This document shows, piece by piece, positions 16,394-23,649 of a DNA stretch of 33,829 nt (position 1 is the first letter of the stretch; each line of letters begins with the position of its first letter). The position numbers and the translations under genes are program-made. The notes under the pieces were generated by a model, which saw only the letters and a list, made by a program, of their open reading frames with translations, was not told the origin of the DNA and searched no databases. This stretch comes from Microcaldota archaeon (GTDB taxonomy: Archaea; Micrarchaeota; Micrarchaeia; Anstonellales; Bilamarchaeaceae), in the NCBI GenBank assembly GCA_014727925.1, contig WJMN01000034.1:1-33829 (forward strand), read 5' to 3'.

Positions 16394-17167
16394 CTATTTC
16401 TGGTGGCCGGGGCAGAAGTAGGTGGGCCTTCCAAGATGGGTTTTCTTCTTTATCTTTCCATTGCAGATGCCGCAGGGGGTTCCCACTTCCCTCCTTCCTG
16501 CAAGATAGCGGTCCGGGAATTTTTTCCTCTCTCCCTTATGCCTTATTGCGGTCTTCAGGATTCTTTTCATTGCAGAATACATCTTATCAAGTTTGCTCTT
16601 GTCCAGATGCCTGGCCTTCTTTCCGGGAAGCAGACCTTCCTGGTAAAGAATCTCATCCGAATAAACATTTCCGAGCCCTGCAACCAGCCCCTGGTCCATA
16701 AGCGCGCCCTTTATGCTCCCTCTGTATCCGCCAATTCTTTCAGCGAACTCATCCTTGCCGATTTCAAGGGCATCGGGGCCAAGTCCCTTTTTCTCAACAA
16801 AAGAATCAATAGATTCGGCTATTGAAACCCTGCCAAACTTCCTCATAGATATGTAAGCAAGTTTTTTTCCAGAAGAAAAGAGCAGGGCAAGGTGGGTATG
16901 TTCCGGCAATCCTTCTTTAATGTAATCAAGATAGCCGCTCATGCCAAAGTGCAGGGAGAGAACATAGCCATCATTTATATTCAGGAAAAGGTATTTTCCA
17001 TGGCGGCTGCAGGATTCAATGTTGTTGCGGAGGAGGTGTCTGCGGAGGGTGCTCTCTGATACTTCAAGCACCCTGCTGCTCCCTGTTTTCACTGTTTCAA
17101 TCTTCTTTCCCAGGGCAACTCTGGAGCACTGCCTACAATACTGCTCAACTTCCGGGAGTTCTGGCAT
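16394..17167 (-). CDS. mutM: Formamidopyrimidine-DNA glycosylase (Fpg/MutM)
   Basis: This base-excision repair enzyme removes oxidised purines and nicks the abasic site. The N-terminus MPELPEVE supplies the catalytic P2 and E3. K58 in RHGKYLFL is the conserved lysine. The likely intercalation triad is M76, R109 and F111. The helix-two-turn-helix spans about 150-175 (IKGALMDQGLVAGLGNVYSDE, with N167). The C-terminal zinc finger is present but reads C232-x2-C235 and C252-x2-H255, with His replacing the usual last Cys, and keeps R247. The intact finger and triad mark it as Fpg-like rather than a finger-less Nei. Fpg is a mainly bacterial family and uncommon in archaea, so transfer is likely. A TATA-like AATTAAAAT (17189-17197) lies 26 bases before ATG 17167. 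Confidence 0.93.
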   Translation of the reverse strand: MPELPEVEQYCRQCSRVALGKKIETVKTGSSRVLEVSESTLRRHLLRNNIESCSRHGKYLFLNINDGYVLSLHFGMSGYLDYIKEGLPEHTHLALLFSSGKKLAYISMRKFGRVSIAESIDSFVEKKGLGPDALEIGKDEFAERIGGYRGSIKGALMDQGLVAGLGNVYSDEILYQEGLLPGKKARHLDKSKLDKMYSAMKRILKTAIRHKGERKKFPDRYLAGRREVGTPCGICNGKIKKKTHLGRPTYFCPGHQK

Positions 17168-17236
17168 GGGTGCTACATCATCAGTAAGAATTAAAATCAG
17201 GGCGATTGAAAGTGGATAATGGGAGGAATGGATTGA
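17168..17236. promoter_or_regulatory. Divergent intergenic region between fpg and the translin-family gene
   Basis: On the minus strand, ATTTTAATT (17189-17197) is a good TATA match centred 26 bases before the fpg ATG. On the plus strand GGAGG at 17222-17226 lies ten bases before the GTG start of the translin-family gene and decides that start. No clear plus-strand TATA box was seen. Confidence 0.5.
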
Positions 17237-17773
17237 GTGGATATTGAAAAAGTTGAGGAAATCCTGCTTGAAAGGGAAAAGGCACTGGACTCATACCTCA
17301 GAGAAGAGAGGGGGATTGTAAGGTTATGTGCAAAGGCGATAAAGGAAGTGCACAAGGGTGATATAGAAAAAGCAGAAGAATATGTTTCAAGGGCAAAGGA
17401 GAAGTTCTCTTTCCTCCCTGAAATTCCAAAAAGCAGGGCAAAGCATTCTGAGCAGGAATACGTAGAAGCCCTATCGCTCATCGCAATATACAAAGCGGAA
17501 GATGTCCCAGGACATCAGGAAATGGGGGTCGGGCCGGATGCCTACCTCCTGGGAATCCTAGACTGCATGGGGGAGCTGAAGCGCCTGATGCTTGAGAGCC
17601 TCCGCAAGGGAAAAAAGGAAAACGCAGAAGAATATTTTTCAAGAATGGAGGAGATATACACTGAAACCGGGCACCTGCATTTCTCTTCTGCGCTGATTCC
17701 TGAATTCCGGAAAAAGCAGGATGTTGCAAGAATCCAGCTGGAAAATGCCCGGGCAAAAATAATATGGGAATAA
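17237..17773 (+). CDS. Translin-family RNA-binding protein (archaeal COG2178 type)
   Basis: Translin-family proteins form helical oligomeric shells that bind single-stranded RNA or DNA, and some archaeal members have RNase activity. The 178-residue all-helical sequence carries the hallmark second half: EYVEALSLIAIYK, GPDAYLLGILDCMGELKR (like YLLGLLDLTGEL in translins), and a C-terminal SALIPEFRKKQDVARIQLE segment. The start is GTG at 17237. The nearby ATG at 17228 runs into a stop after two codons, while GGAGG (17222-17226) has a proper spacing to GTG. It is followed 24 bases later by a metallo-beta-lactamase lipoprotein gene and may share its mRNA. Confidence 0.85.
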   Translation: MDIEKVEEILLEREKALDSYLREERGIVRLCAKAIKEVHKGDIEKAEEYVSRAKEKFSFLPEIPKSRAKHSEQEYVEALSLIAIYKAEDVPGHQEMGVGPDAYLLGILDCMGELKRLMLESLRKGKKENAEEYFSRMEEIYTETGHLHFSSALIPEFRKKQDVARIQLENARAKIIWE

Positions 17774-17797
17774 AAAAGGTATGTTGATGGTGAAAAA

Positions 17798-18799
17798 ATG
17801 CTGAAAAAAATGCTTGTGTTGTTTGTGGCTTTTGTGTTTATTGCAGGTTGCCCTTCAGAGAGTGAAAACGAGGGTGAAAAAGTATGGGGGGAAAACGGAG
17901 GGGAAGTGGAAAACGGAGGCACCCAGGAATACCTGGATATCCAGGAAGGAAGCAGCTCACAGGCTGCGTCAGGCACTGGAGGAAATGGGGAAGACGTGGA
18001 AACTACCCCTGCAATCGAATATTCAGAAGACGTAAATGGGAACCTGTTTATTTACTTCATCAACGTAGGATATGGGGATATCCAGGGGGACGCGATACTT
18101 GTGAAAAAGGGGGATTTTGACATGGTTATTGATGGGGGTGCAGATGCAAAAAAGCACGAAGTTGTGAATTTTCTTTTTGAAAAAGGAGTAGATGACATTG
18201 AAGTGCTTGTATCTACACATGAAGACCCTGAGCATGAGGGGGGGCTTGGATACATAGGAGAAAACTTCAGAATTGGGGAAGTGTGGAGGCCTGCAGAGGG
18301 TTCGGAAGGATATGGGCAAATGCTTGAATCCCTGGGCGCGGAAAACGGGGTAAAGTACCTGGGCCGGGGAGATGAGCGCACCTTCAACGGGATACGGATG
18401 CTGGTGAGGAACCCCCTGCTCGGAAACGAGAGATTCTTTGATTCTGACAATGATGCAATCGTGCTGAGGCTGGAGGACAGGGGGTTCTGCACCCTCCTGA
18501 CTTCAGATATAGATGGGAGTGCACAGACCCAGATACTTATGGACTCTGCGCCCTGCGAAGTGGTCCAGATGCCCTGGCACGGGATGAGTGAGGGCCTGAG
18601 CAGCCTTGACTTCTTCTTTGACAAGCTGGAGCCTGAAGCAGTAATAATCAGCGGCAGCTCAAAGGACTGGACAAACACCAGGCAGACAGTATTCAACAAG
18701 GCAGAACTCAGGGGGATAGAAGTTTATCCCAACTATGAAGGGGAATCTGCAAAAGTGACTTTCAACGGAAATGAATACAGCATAACTATTGAGGAGTGA
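17798..18799 (+). CDS. Secreted lipoprotein with ComEC-like metallo-beta-lactamase domain
   Basis: The protein starts with a lipoprotein signal (MLKKMLVLFVAFVFIAGC, lipidated Cys18). A Gly/Glu/Asn-rich linker runs to about residue 75, followed by a metallo-beta-lactamase fold of the kind at the C-terminus of ComEC. Matching elements are FINVGYGDIQGDAILVK, VIDGG, THEDPEHEGG (140-149), LLTSDID and MPWHG. The metal motif is unusual: the usual Asp in THxDxDH is Glu145, and the usual HHG is WHG. Free-standing ComEC-like domains are thought to act on nucleic acid or phosphoesters outside the cell, but catalysis is not assured here. ATG at 17798 has GGTGA four bases upstream. A glycosyltransferase gene follows after 25 bases. 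Confidence 0.85.
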   Translation: MLKKMLVLFVAFVFIAGCPSESENEGEKVWGENGGEVENGGTQEYLDIQEGSSSQAASGTGGNGEDVETTPAIEYSEDVNGNLFIYFINVGYGDIQGDAILVKKGDFDMVIDGGADAKKHEVVNFLFEKGVDDIEVLVSTHEDPEHEGGLGYIGENFRIGEVWRPAEGSEGYGQMLESLGAENGVKYLGRGDERTFNGIRMLVRNPLLGNERFFDSDNDAIVLRLEDRGFCTLLTSDIDGSAQTQILMDSAPCEVVQMPWHGMSEGLSSLDFFFDKLEPEAVIISGSSKDWTNTRQTVFNKAELRGIEVYPNYEGESAKVTFNGNEYSITIEE

Positions 18800-18824
18800 G
18801 GGTTTTCTGGCCTGAAGGGATTAT

Positions 18825-19910
18825 ATGAAAATAACACAGGCGGTGCATTCTTTTCCCCCGGAAATAGGCGGGGTTGAAAGGCACACCTATGAATTATCCG
18901 GATACCTAAGCAAGATGGGAGAGGATGTTGTGGTCCATACCACAGTAGAGAGCAAAAAGCAGGAAAAATTTGCTGTAAAAAGCCACTGGGGGCTGAGATT
19001 TCCCTTCTTTTCATCAGTGATATGGGTCCCTTTTCTCGGGCTTAAGCTTGCGATGGAAGACACAGATGTTTATGTTTCACATGGGTATGGGTCGCTGATG
19101 CCATTCTGTACAGCCCTAGCCTCCATAATCACCGGGAAGCCGTTTGTATTTACAGTTCATGGATATCCCCAGCTTAGCGGGCTGGGCAGGATTGCCCAGT
19201 GGATTTACAGGAATACTGTTGCAAGGGTGGTGCTGTGGAGGGCAAAAAAAATAATTGTTGTTTCAAGAGAGGCAAAATACTTTCTGCAGGGGCAGACCAA
19301 CAAAAACAAGCTGGTTTATATTCCAAACGGGGTTGACACAAATGAGTTTCAATGCCCCCCATTTACAGAGGGGGAATACATAACCTATGTGGGGAGGCTT
19401 GACAAAGACAAGCGGGTTGGGATGCTGATAAATGCAATGGGGAAGATGGGGAAAAAGGAAAAGCTGCTGGTTGCGGGAAATGATGAGGGCGAAAGACCTG
19501 GACTGGTGGAACTTGCGGAAAACCTTGGGGTGGATGCGGAATTTACCAGGGTAGAACCTGAAGAGATGCCTAGGGTTTACTGCTATTCCAAAGCTATTGT
19601 GCTCCCCAGCAGATATGAAGGATTTTCCCTGGTCTGGCTGGAGGCAATGGCTTCGGGCAGGCCCATGTTTTCCACTCCTGTGGGCCAGGCACCTGAGCTG
19701 TTTCGGGAAGTATATGGTGAAAACGCAGAGAAATTCCTTTTTCCTGATGAGGAAGGATTGATTAACCGGCTGAATTATTTTATAGAAAACGAGGAAGAGT
19801 TTGCTGAAATTGTGGAAAGGGCGCAGGAAGTAGTTAAGGAAAAGTATTCCTGGAAAGCGATGGCTGAAAAAACACTGAAAGTTTATGAATCGGTGGTAAG
19901 GAGAAAATAA
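18825..19910 (+). CDS. Glycosyltransferase, GT4 family (GT-B fold)
   Basis: This 361-residue GT-B retaining glycosyltransferase has the N-terminal acceptor domain loop PPEIGGVERHTYELSGYL. The inter-domain motif is IPNGVDTNEF. The C-terminal nucleotide-sugar site includes YVGRLDKDKRVGMLI and the E-x7-E signature in RYEGFSLVWLEAMASG. No membrane helix is obvious, so it is probably peripheral at the inner face of the membrane. It would transfer a sugar from an NDP- or GDP-sugar to a lipid or glycan acceptor; neither can be identified. It lies 25 bases after the lipoprotein gene and is probably cotranscribed. It could take part in making the glycan that decorates surface proteins encoded elsewhere in the window (inference). 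Confidence 0.93.
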   Translation: MKITQAVHSFPPEIGGVERHTYELSGYLSKMGEDVVVHTTVESKKQEKFAVKSHWGLRFPFFSSVIWVPFLGLKLAMEDTDVYVSHGYGSLMPFCTALASIITGKPFVFTVHGYPQLSGLGRIAQWIYRNTVARVVLWRAKKIIVVSREAKYFLQGQTNKNKLVYIPNGVDTNEFQCPPFTEGEYITYVGRLDKDKRVGMLINAMGKMGKKEKLLVAGNDEGERPGLVELAENLGVDAEFTRVEPEEMPRVYCYSKAIVLPSRYEGFSLVWLEAMASGRPMFSTPVGQAPELFREVYGENAEKFLFPDEEGLINRLNYFIENEEEFAEIVERAQEVVKEKYSWKAMAEKTLKVYESVVRRK

Positions 19911-19916
19911 AGGAAC

Positions 19917-21572
19917 CTAATCCTCCGCAATATCCTCTACAAGTGCGGCATATGCGGGCCTTGAGATCAGCAGCCCCAGAAGCGAACCCATGATGGTGGA
20001 GATTGCAAAACCTATTACCTCAACCATTCCTGAGAAGAGCAGTGGGACCATTGCAAATATGGCCACAGTTACATTTGTGGTGATTATGTCAAATGCCTTC
20101 TCAAGGCGGTCCTGTTTGCTGCCCTGGTTCTTCTTCATCAGCTCATCAGTAATTACAATCTGGGCATCTACCCCGACACCTATTGCAGCAATTATTCCTG
20201 CCATTGCAGCAAGGTCTATGGTGAATGAACCAAGTATTGAGAGCAGGATGAGGAGTTCAGAAACACTTATTGCAATTATCGGCAGCAGGATGTTTGTTTT
20301 TCGGTACCTGAGAGATACAAATATGGAAATTGCCACAAGGGCTATGAAAATCCCGATCATGCTGAGATTAAGAAATTCCTTTCCAAGTGGGGCGGGTATG
20401 GTGGTTTTGCTGCCTGTGGATATCTGGATAGGGAGTGCCCCTCCCTTAAGAATAGATTCTATGCTCTTGGATTTTTCATAGGCATCCATCTGCTTCTGGC
20501 TTCCTGTTCCTTCTGCACCCCCACTTATCACATACCCATAGTTGGGGGTCCCCACTGTTACGCTTGGGTTGAGAACAGGTGAGGAGAGCAACCCCACAGC
20601 CTTCCATTCACTGACTATGAACTCTCCTGTCCCGGTCTGGGTTATGGCAGGGGCTATCTCTTCGTCATCCACAACCATAAGCTCAAAGCCCTGCCCTTCA
20701 AGCTCCTGCCCTACTTCCGGCTCAAGAGACTGGGAAACTATCGCTTTTGTTTCATTGGAGCGGGGCTCCAGTTCTGAAATCTCCAGTTCATCAAGAATAT
20801 ATGCAGTTATGTTTTCGTCTTCAAGCTCCAGGGCCTTTGAAAACGCAGAGCTGACCAGCTGGCGGTCCTTTACCTCTACCTCGCTGCTTGCCTCTTCCCA
20901 GCTGAGCAAAACAATCGCATTTGATGGCCTATCCAGATACATATATAATGGGTAATTAGCCTTGCCTTCAGCTGTGGAAGCAAAATGCTCTGCTCCTTCT
21001 CGGGTAACCGAAAACTGCACACCCCAGTCAGAGCCCCTGCTTAAGTAACCGGATGGAACAGACTGGATAGTACCGGGAAGTATTGCATCACCGGAGAGGG
21101 CTGTATGCCCATCAACAACTCCCTGGAAAACGCCCTGGTGGGAAAGAAGCCCTTCTACCGAATCAATAAGAGCGGGGTCTCCGCTCGGGACTTCAACATT
21201 TATCTGGGATTCCCCGACTGCCCTGACTTTTACTTCTGTGAGGCCAAATGTGGAGGCCCGCTTCTTGATTATGTCCACCATCTCATTCATAGTAGACTGG
21301 GAAGCAGGAGATTCTAGTATTACAGGAATCCGTGTGCCCCCGCTGAAGTCAATTCCGAACTTCATCCCGTTTAGACCCATATTAAGCAGTGCAAGCAGGA
21401 CTATGGATGCAAGGGCAAGCAGCTTGAGGTCCCTCTCCTTCCAGTAGCTAGAGAGAGCCCCAAATATTATCAGGGAAAAGATTATGATCAGGCCTGCATA
21501 TGATGAATAGAATATGACTCCTGCTGCAAAAAGCAGGAACAGGATTCCGAGGATGTATTTGTGGTTTATCAT
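19917..21572 (-). CDS. secD: Protein-export membrane protein SecD
   Basis: SecD works with SecF to use the proton gradient to finish protein translocation through SecYEG. The 551-residue chain begins with hydrophobic helices, followed by the family signature KFGIDFSGGTRI at about 71-82. A large extracytoplasmic domain follows, then five C-terminal helices with IAAIGVGVDAQIVITDEL, the conserved GVGVDAxIVI element. It lies directly after secF: the secF TAA and the secD ATG are separated by one base, so translation is likely coupled. Its TAG stop (19917-19919) converges on the glycosyltransferase gene with a six-base gap. Confidence 0.95.
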   Translation of the reverse strand: MINHKYILGILFLLFAAGVIFYSSYAGLIIIFSLIIFGALSSYWKERDLKLLALASIVLLALLNMGLNGMKFGIDFSGGTRIPVILESPASQSTMNEMVDIIKKRASTFGLTEVKVRAVGESQINVEVPSGDPALIDSVEGLLSHQGVFQGVVDGHTALSGDAILPGTIQSVPSGYLSRGSDWGVQFSVTREGAEHFASTAEGKANYPLYMYLDRPSNAIVLLSWEEASSEVEVKDRQLVSSAFSKALELEDENITAYILDELEISELEPRSNETKAIVSQSLEPEVGQELEGQGFELMVVDDEEIAPAITQTGTGEFIVSEWKAVGLLSSPVLNPSVTVGTPNYGYVISGGAEGTGSQKQMDAYEKSKSIESILKGGALPIQISTGSKTTIPAPLGKEFLNLSMIGIFIALVAISIFVSLRYRKTNILLPIIAISVSELLILLSILGSFTIDLAAMAGIIAAIGVGVDAQIVITDELMKKNQGSKQDRLEKAFDIITTNVTVAIFAMVPLLFSGMVEVIGFAISTIMGSLLGLLISRPAYAALVEDIAED

Positions 21573-21573
21573 T

Positions 21574-22656
21574 TTATCCCTTCTTTTCCTTATAATAGAG
21601 AACCATCACTGCGTTGATTCCCCAGGTTGCAAAAAGGTCGCCCACCAGGCCTGCAAGGGCAACAGATGATATTTCATAATAGGTTGAAATATGGGTTAAT
21701 GCCGCAAGTATGAAAAGTGCGGAGAAAGCAATTATCGCAGTCAGGCTCATAGTCATTCCTGTCTTCATTGCATCAAATGCATTTTCCCTCGGGTCCCCCC
21801 TCCTCTTCAGGATCCTCATGGTAAGCAGGATATCTGTATCCAGAGAATAACCTATGAGCATCAGGAGTGCGGCAAATGAAGGCAGGGAAAGAGGTATTCC
21901 AAAAAGGCTCATCGCACCCAGTGCAATCACTATATCGCTGAAGGCTCCCACCAGCACTGCCAGGCTTGGCACAGGTGCACGGAAAAAGAAGAAAACAAGA
22001 ATTACGCTGATTATTGCAGAATAGAACACCACCATGCCCGCCTGGTCTATGAAATGCAGGCTAAGAGCAGGGCTCACAGTTTCGGTTGAATAGCTTGAGT
22101 ATTCTGCATGCTCCGAAACAATATCTATTATTCTTTCTGTGTTTCTGCTGTAAACCTGCAGGTATGCATCGGAAAATTGTTTCTTCAGCTGGTTGAGATT
22201 GGGCTGGAGCTCCGCTTTGGTATTTGAACCGGCAAGCTCAAACATTCTGTCGGCTTTATGGTGGAGCTCATCCTTCTTCTCCTGGTATTCGGGTTCAACA
22301 GAAGGCTCATCATAGGATTGGGCCTGGAGTATGGAAACTTCATCAATAAGGGTGTTGAACTCTTCCTTGAGGGAATCGGCCTCAAGCATATCTTCTGTCT
22401 GGGAAACTTCTACCTCCGCGGTTCTTCCCATGCTTCCCTCAAAAACTTTTACTTCTGCATCAAATCCCTGGGCAAGCAAATCAGACTTCAGGGCATCTGC
22501 ATCAAGATTCCCGGTTAGCTGGAGGGTTATTAGGGTGCCTCCCCTGAAGTCCACACCAAATTTAAGGTTGGGAATTAGAATTAGGGAGATTAGTATAAGT
22601 ATTGCAGGGAGTATAGTCAGCAGGCGATAGTCCCCCTTGTAAATATTCGGAATCAT
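21574..22656 (-). CDS. secF: Protein-export membrane protein SecF, with an enlarged extracytoplasmic domain
   Basis: This is the partner of SecD in the membrane translocation complex. The first helix is followed by LKFGVDFRGGTLITL (FRGG at 37-40), and the later helices contain LIGYSLDTDILLTMRILKR, the SecF signature. The usual strand before helix 2 is seen as YSTETVSPALSLHFIDQAG. At 360 residues it is longer than typical archaeal SecF (about 280-300). The surplus is a charged, helical segment between about 105 and 190 in the first extracytoplasmic domain. ATG at 22656 has GGTG eight bases upstream and a TATA-like element (about 22683-22690). secF precedes secD in the operon. Confidence 0.94.
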   Translation of the reverse strand: MIPNIYKGDYRLLTILPAILILISLILIPNLKFGVDFRGGTLITLQLTGNLDADALKSDLLAQGFDAEVKVFEGSMGRTAEVEVSQTEDMLEADSLKEEFNTLIDEVSILQAQSYDEPSVEPEYQEKKDELHHKADRMFELAGSNTKAELQPNLNQLKKQFSDAYLQVYSRNTERIIDIVSEHAEYSSYSTETVSPALSLHFIDQAGMVVFYSAIISVILVFFFFRAPVPSLAVLVGAFSDIVIALGAMSLFGIPLSLPSFAALLMLIGYSLDTDILLTMRILKRRGDPRENAFDAMKTGMTMSLTAIIAFSALFILAALTHISTYYEISSVALAGLVGDLFATWGINAVMVLYYKEKKG

Positions 22657-22735
22657 TGGAATGCACCAAAAAATGTGAGAGGATATTATTGTGCAACGTT
22701 TAAAAATTGAACTAAATTAGAAATAATCCCTGTTA
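22657..22735. promoter_or_regulatory. Divergent promoter region between secF and tRNA-Gly(TCC)
   Basis: TTTAAAAATT at 22699-22708 is centred about 32 bases upstream of tRNA-Gly. For secF (minus), AATAATAT (about 22683-22690) lies about 30 bases before the ATG. These fit archaeal TATA-box spacing. Confidence 0.5.
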
Positions 22736-22806
22736 GCGACCGTAGTCTAGTGGTAGGATCTTGGCCTTCCAAGCCAATGACCCGGGTTCGAACCCCGGCG
22801 GTCGCA
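22736..22806 (+). tRNA. tRNA-Gly (anticodon TCC)
   Basis: The acceptor stem GCGACCG (22736-22742) pairs with CGGTCGC (22799-22805), and the discriminator is A22806. The anticodon stem TTGGC/GCCAA encloses CTTCCAA, giving anticodon TCC. The T stem CCGGG/CCCGG encloses TTCGAAC. It is 71 bases, without intron or CCA. A T-run (22808-22812) follows immediately and can serve as the archaeal terminator. Confidence 0.97.
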
Positions 22807-22912
22807 ATTTTTCTCCTTGTTCTGCTAGTTGTTCGGTTTTAGGCCAGTAACAGATACAACTTTTTAAGGAGAATAGGTCTAAATCACACGAAGAAACTTA
22901 AGAAACTTCAAA
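22807..22912 (+). promoter_or_regulatory. Terminator and promoter between tRNA-Gly and tRNA-Ser
   Basis: A T-run at the start is a probable terminator for tRNA-Gly. ACTTTTTAAGG (about 22859-22869) is a TATA-like element some 48 bases before tRNA-Ser, implying a 5' leader of about 20 bases removed by RNase P. Nothing else was recognised. Confidence 0.4.
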
Positions 22913-22996
22913 GCCAGGATGACAGAACCCGGTGATCGTGCTCGTCTCGAAAACGAGTCCCGCAAGGGATTGCAGGTTCAAATCCTGCTCCTGGCG
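22913..22996 (+). tRNA. tRNA-Ser (anticodon CGA)
   Basis: The acceptor stem GCCAGGA (22913-22919) pairs with TCCTGGC (22989-22995), and the discriminator G22996 is typical of Ser. The anticodon stem CTCGT/ACGAG encloses CTCGAAA (anticodon CGA). It has a long class II variable arm (TCCC GCAA GGGA) and a T stem GCAGG/CCTGC. It is 84 bases. Only one base separates it from tRNA-Thr, so the two are surely one transcript. Confidence 0.97.
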
Positions 22997-22997
22997 C

Positions 22998-23070
22998 GCC
23001 TCCGTAGCTCAGCTGGTAGAGTGGCCGCTTCGTAAGCGGTAGGTCGAGGGTTCAAATCCCTCCGGAGGCT
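22998..23070 (+). tRNA. tRNA-Thr (anticodon CGT)
   Basis: The acceptor stem GCCTCCG (22998-23004) pairs with CGGAGGC (23063-23069), and the discriminator T23070 is usual for archaeal tRNA-Thr. The anticodon stem GCCGC/GCGGT encloses TTCGTAA, giving anticodon CGT. The T stem GAGGG/CCCTC encloses TTCAAAT. No intron and no encoded CCA. Confidence 0.96.
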
Positions 23071-23100
23071 CTGCACTCCAAGTGCCCGGAGCTTGCAGGC

Positions 23101-23107
23101 AAAAAAA
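23101..23107 (-). terminator. Oligo-T terminator of the 163-residue gene
   Basis: On the minus strand the TGA stop is followed after three bases by seven consecutive T residues, the usual archaeal termination signal. Confidence 0.6.
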
Positions 23108-23110
23108 GTT

Positions 23111-23602
23111 TCATTTTTCCATGTTCTCAAAGAACCTTCGGATGGAATCGCGGTTGTTTCCTGCATACTTGACATAAAGCATGAGCTTGGAGAAAACTTT
23201 CTTGGGAAGGATATGTACCATGTCTTCGGCCCTGAGGTTGGGGTTGGATTCCACCATCTCCATTACTTCGCTTATTTTCTTGCTGCTGGAGCGCTTTATC
23301 TTATTCTGGGCTTTTTTCCTAGATTTTATCCTTTCTATTTCATCCCACATGTTGGAAACATGCCCCAGCATAGCCTTCTCGTAAAGCTGGAACCTCTGCT
23401 CCTGGGAAAGCCGGTCAAAATCCTCCTTTTCTCCGTTAAAATTACTGCGAATAAATGGGATGTAAGTAAATACGCTCTGCTCCTTGTGTTTTGGATGCAG
23501 TTCCTCATAATCATCCTGGTGGAAAGGCGGTGCTGCCTCTGTTTCCATGGGCAAAACAAGGGGGCTTTGTTTTACTCTTTCCTCTCTTTTTTGCTGGAAC
23601 AT
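23111..23602 (-). CDS. Unrecognised 163-residue charged protein
   Basis: I do not recognise this protein. It has a polar N-terminus (MFQQKREERVKQSPLV) and a stretch with HPKHKEQSVFTYIPFIR. A highly basic helical middle follows (IERIKSRKKAQNKIKRSSSKK), then a C-terminal helical region including VESNPNLRAEDMVHILPKK and KYAGNNRDSIRRFFENMEK. The basic centre suggests nucleic-acid or ribosome contact, which is only inference. It has no signal or membrane segment. ATG at 23602 is preceded by AATTAAAACC (about 23636-23646), a TATA-like element about 38 bases upstream, and an oligo-T terminator follows the stop, so it looks like an independent gene. The reductase gene ends 47 bases upstream. Confidence 0.7.
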   Translation of the reverse strand: MFQQKREERVKQSPLVLPMETEAAPPFHQDDYEELHPKHKEQSVFTYIPFIRSNFNGEKEDFDRLSQEQRFQLYEKAMLGHVSNMWDEIERIKSRKKAQNKIKRSSSKKISEVMEMVESNPNLRAEDMVHILPKKVFSKLMLYVKYAGNNRDSIRRFFENMEK

Positions 23603-23649
23603 TCTGGGACCACCGTTTGGATAGAATTAGAGCACAAGGTTTTAATTGC

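Noticed and set aside
22978-23175. Minus-strand frame of 65 codons across tRNA-Thr
   Set aside because: Its product contains the antisense of the tRNA-Thr gene (the well-known spurious DLNPRPTAYEAATLPAELR type), so it is not a protein gene.
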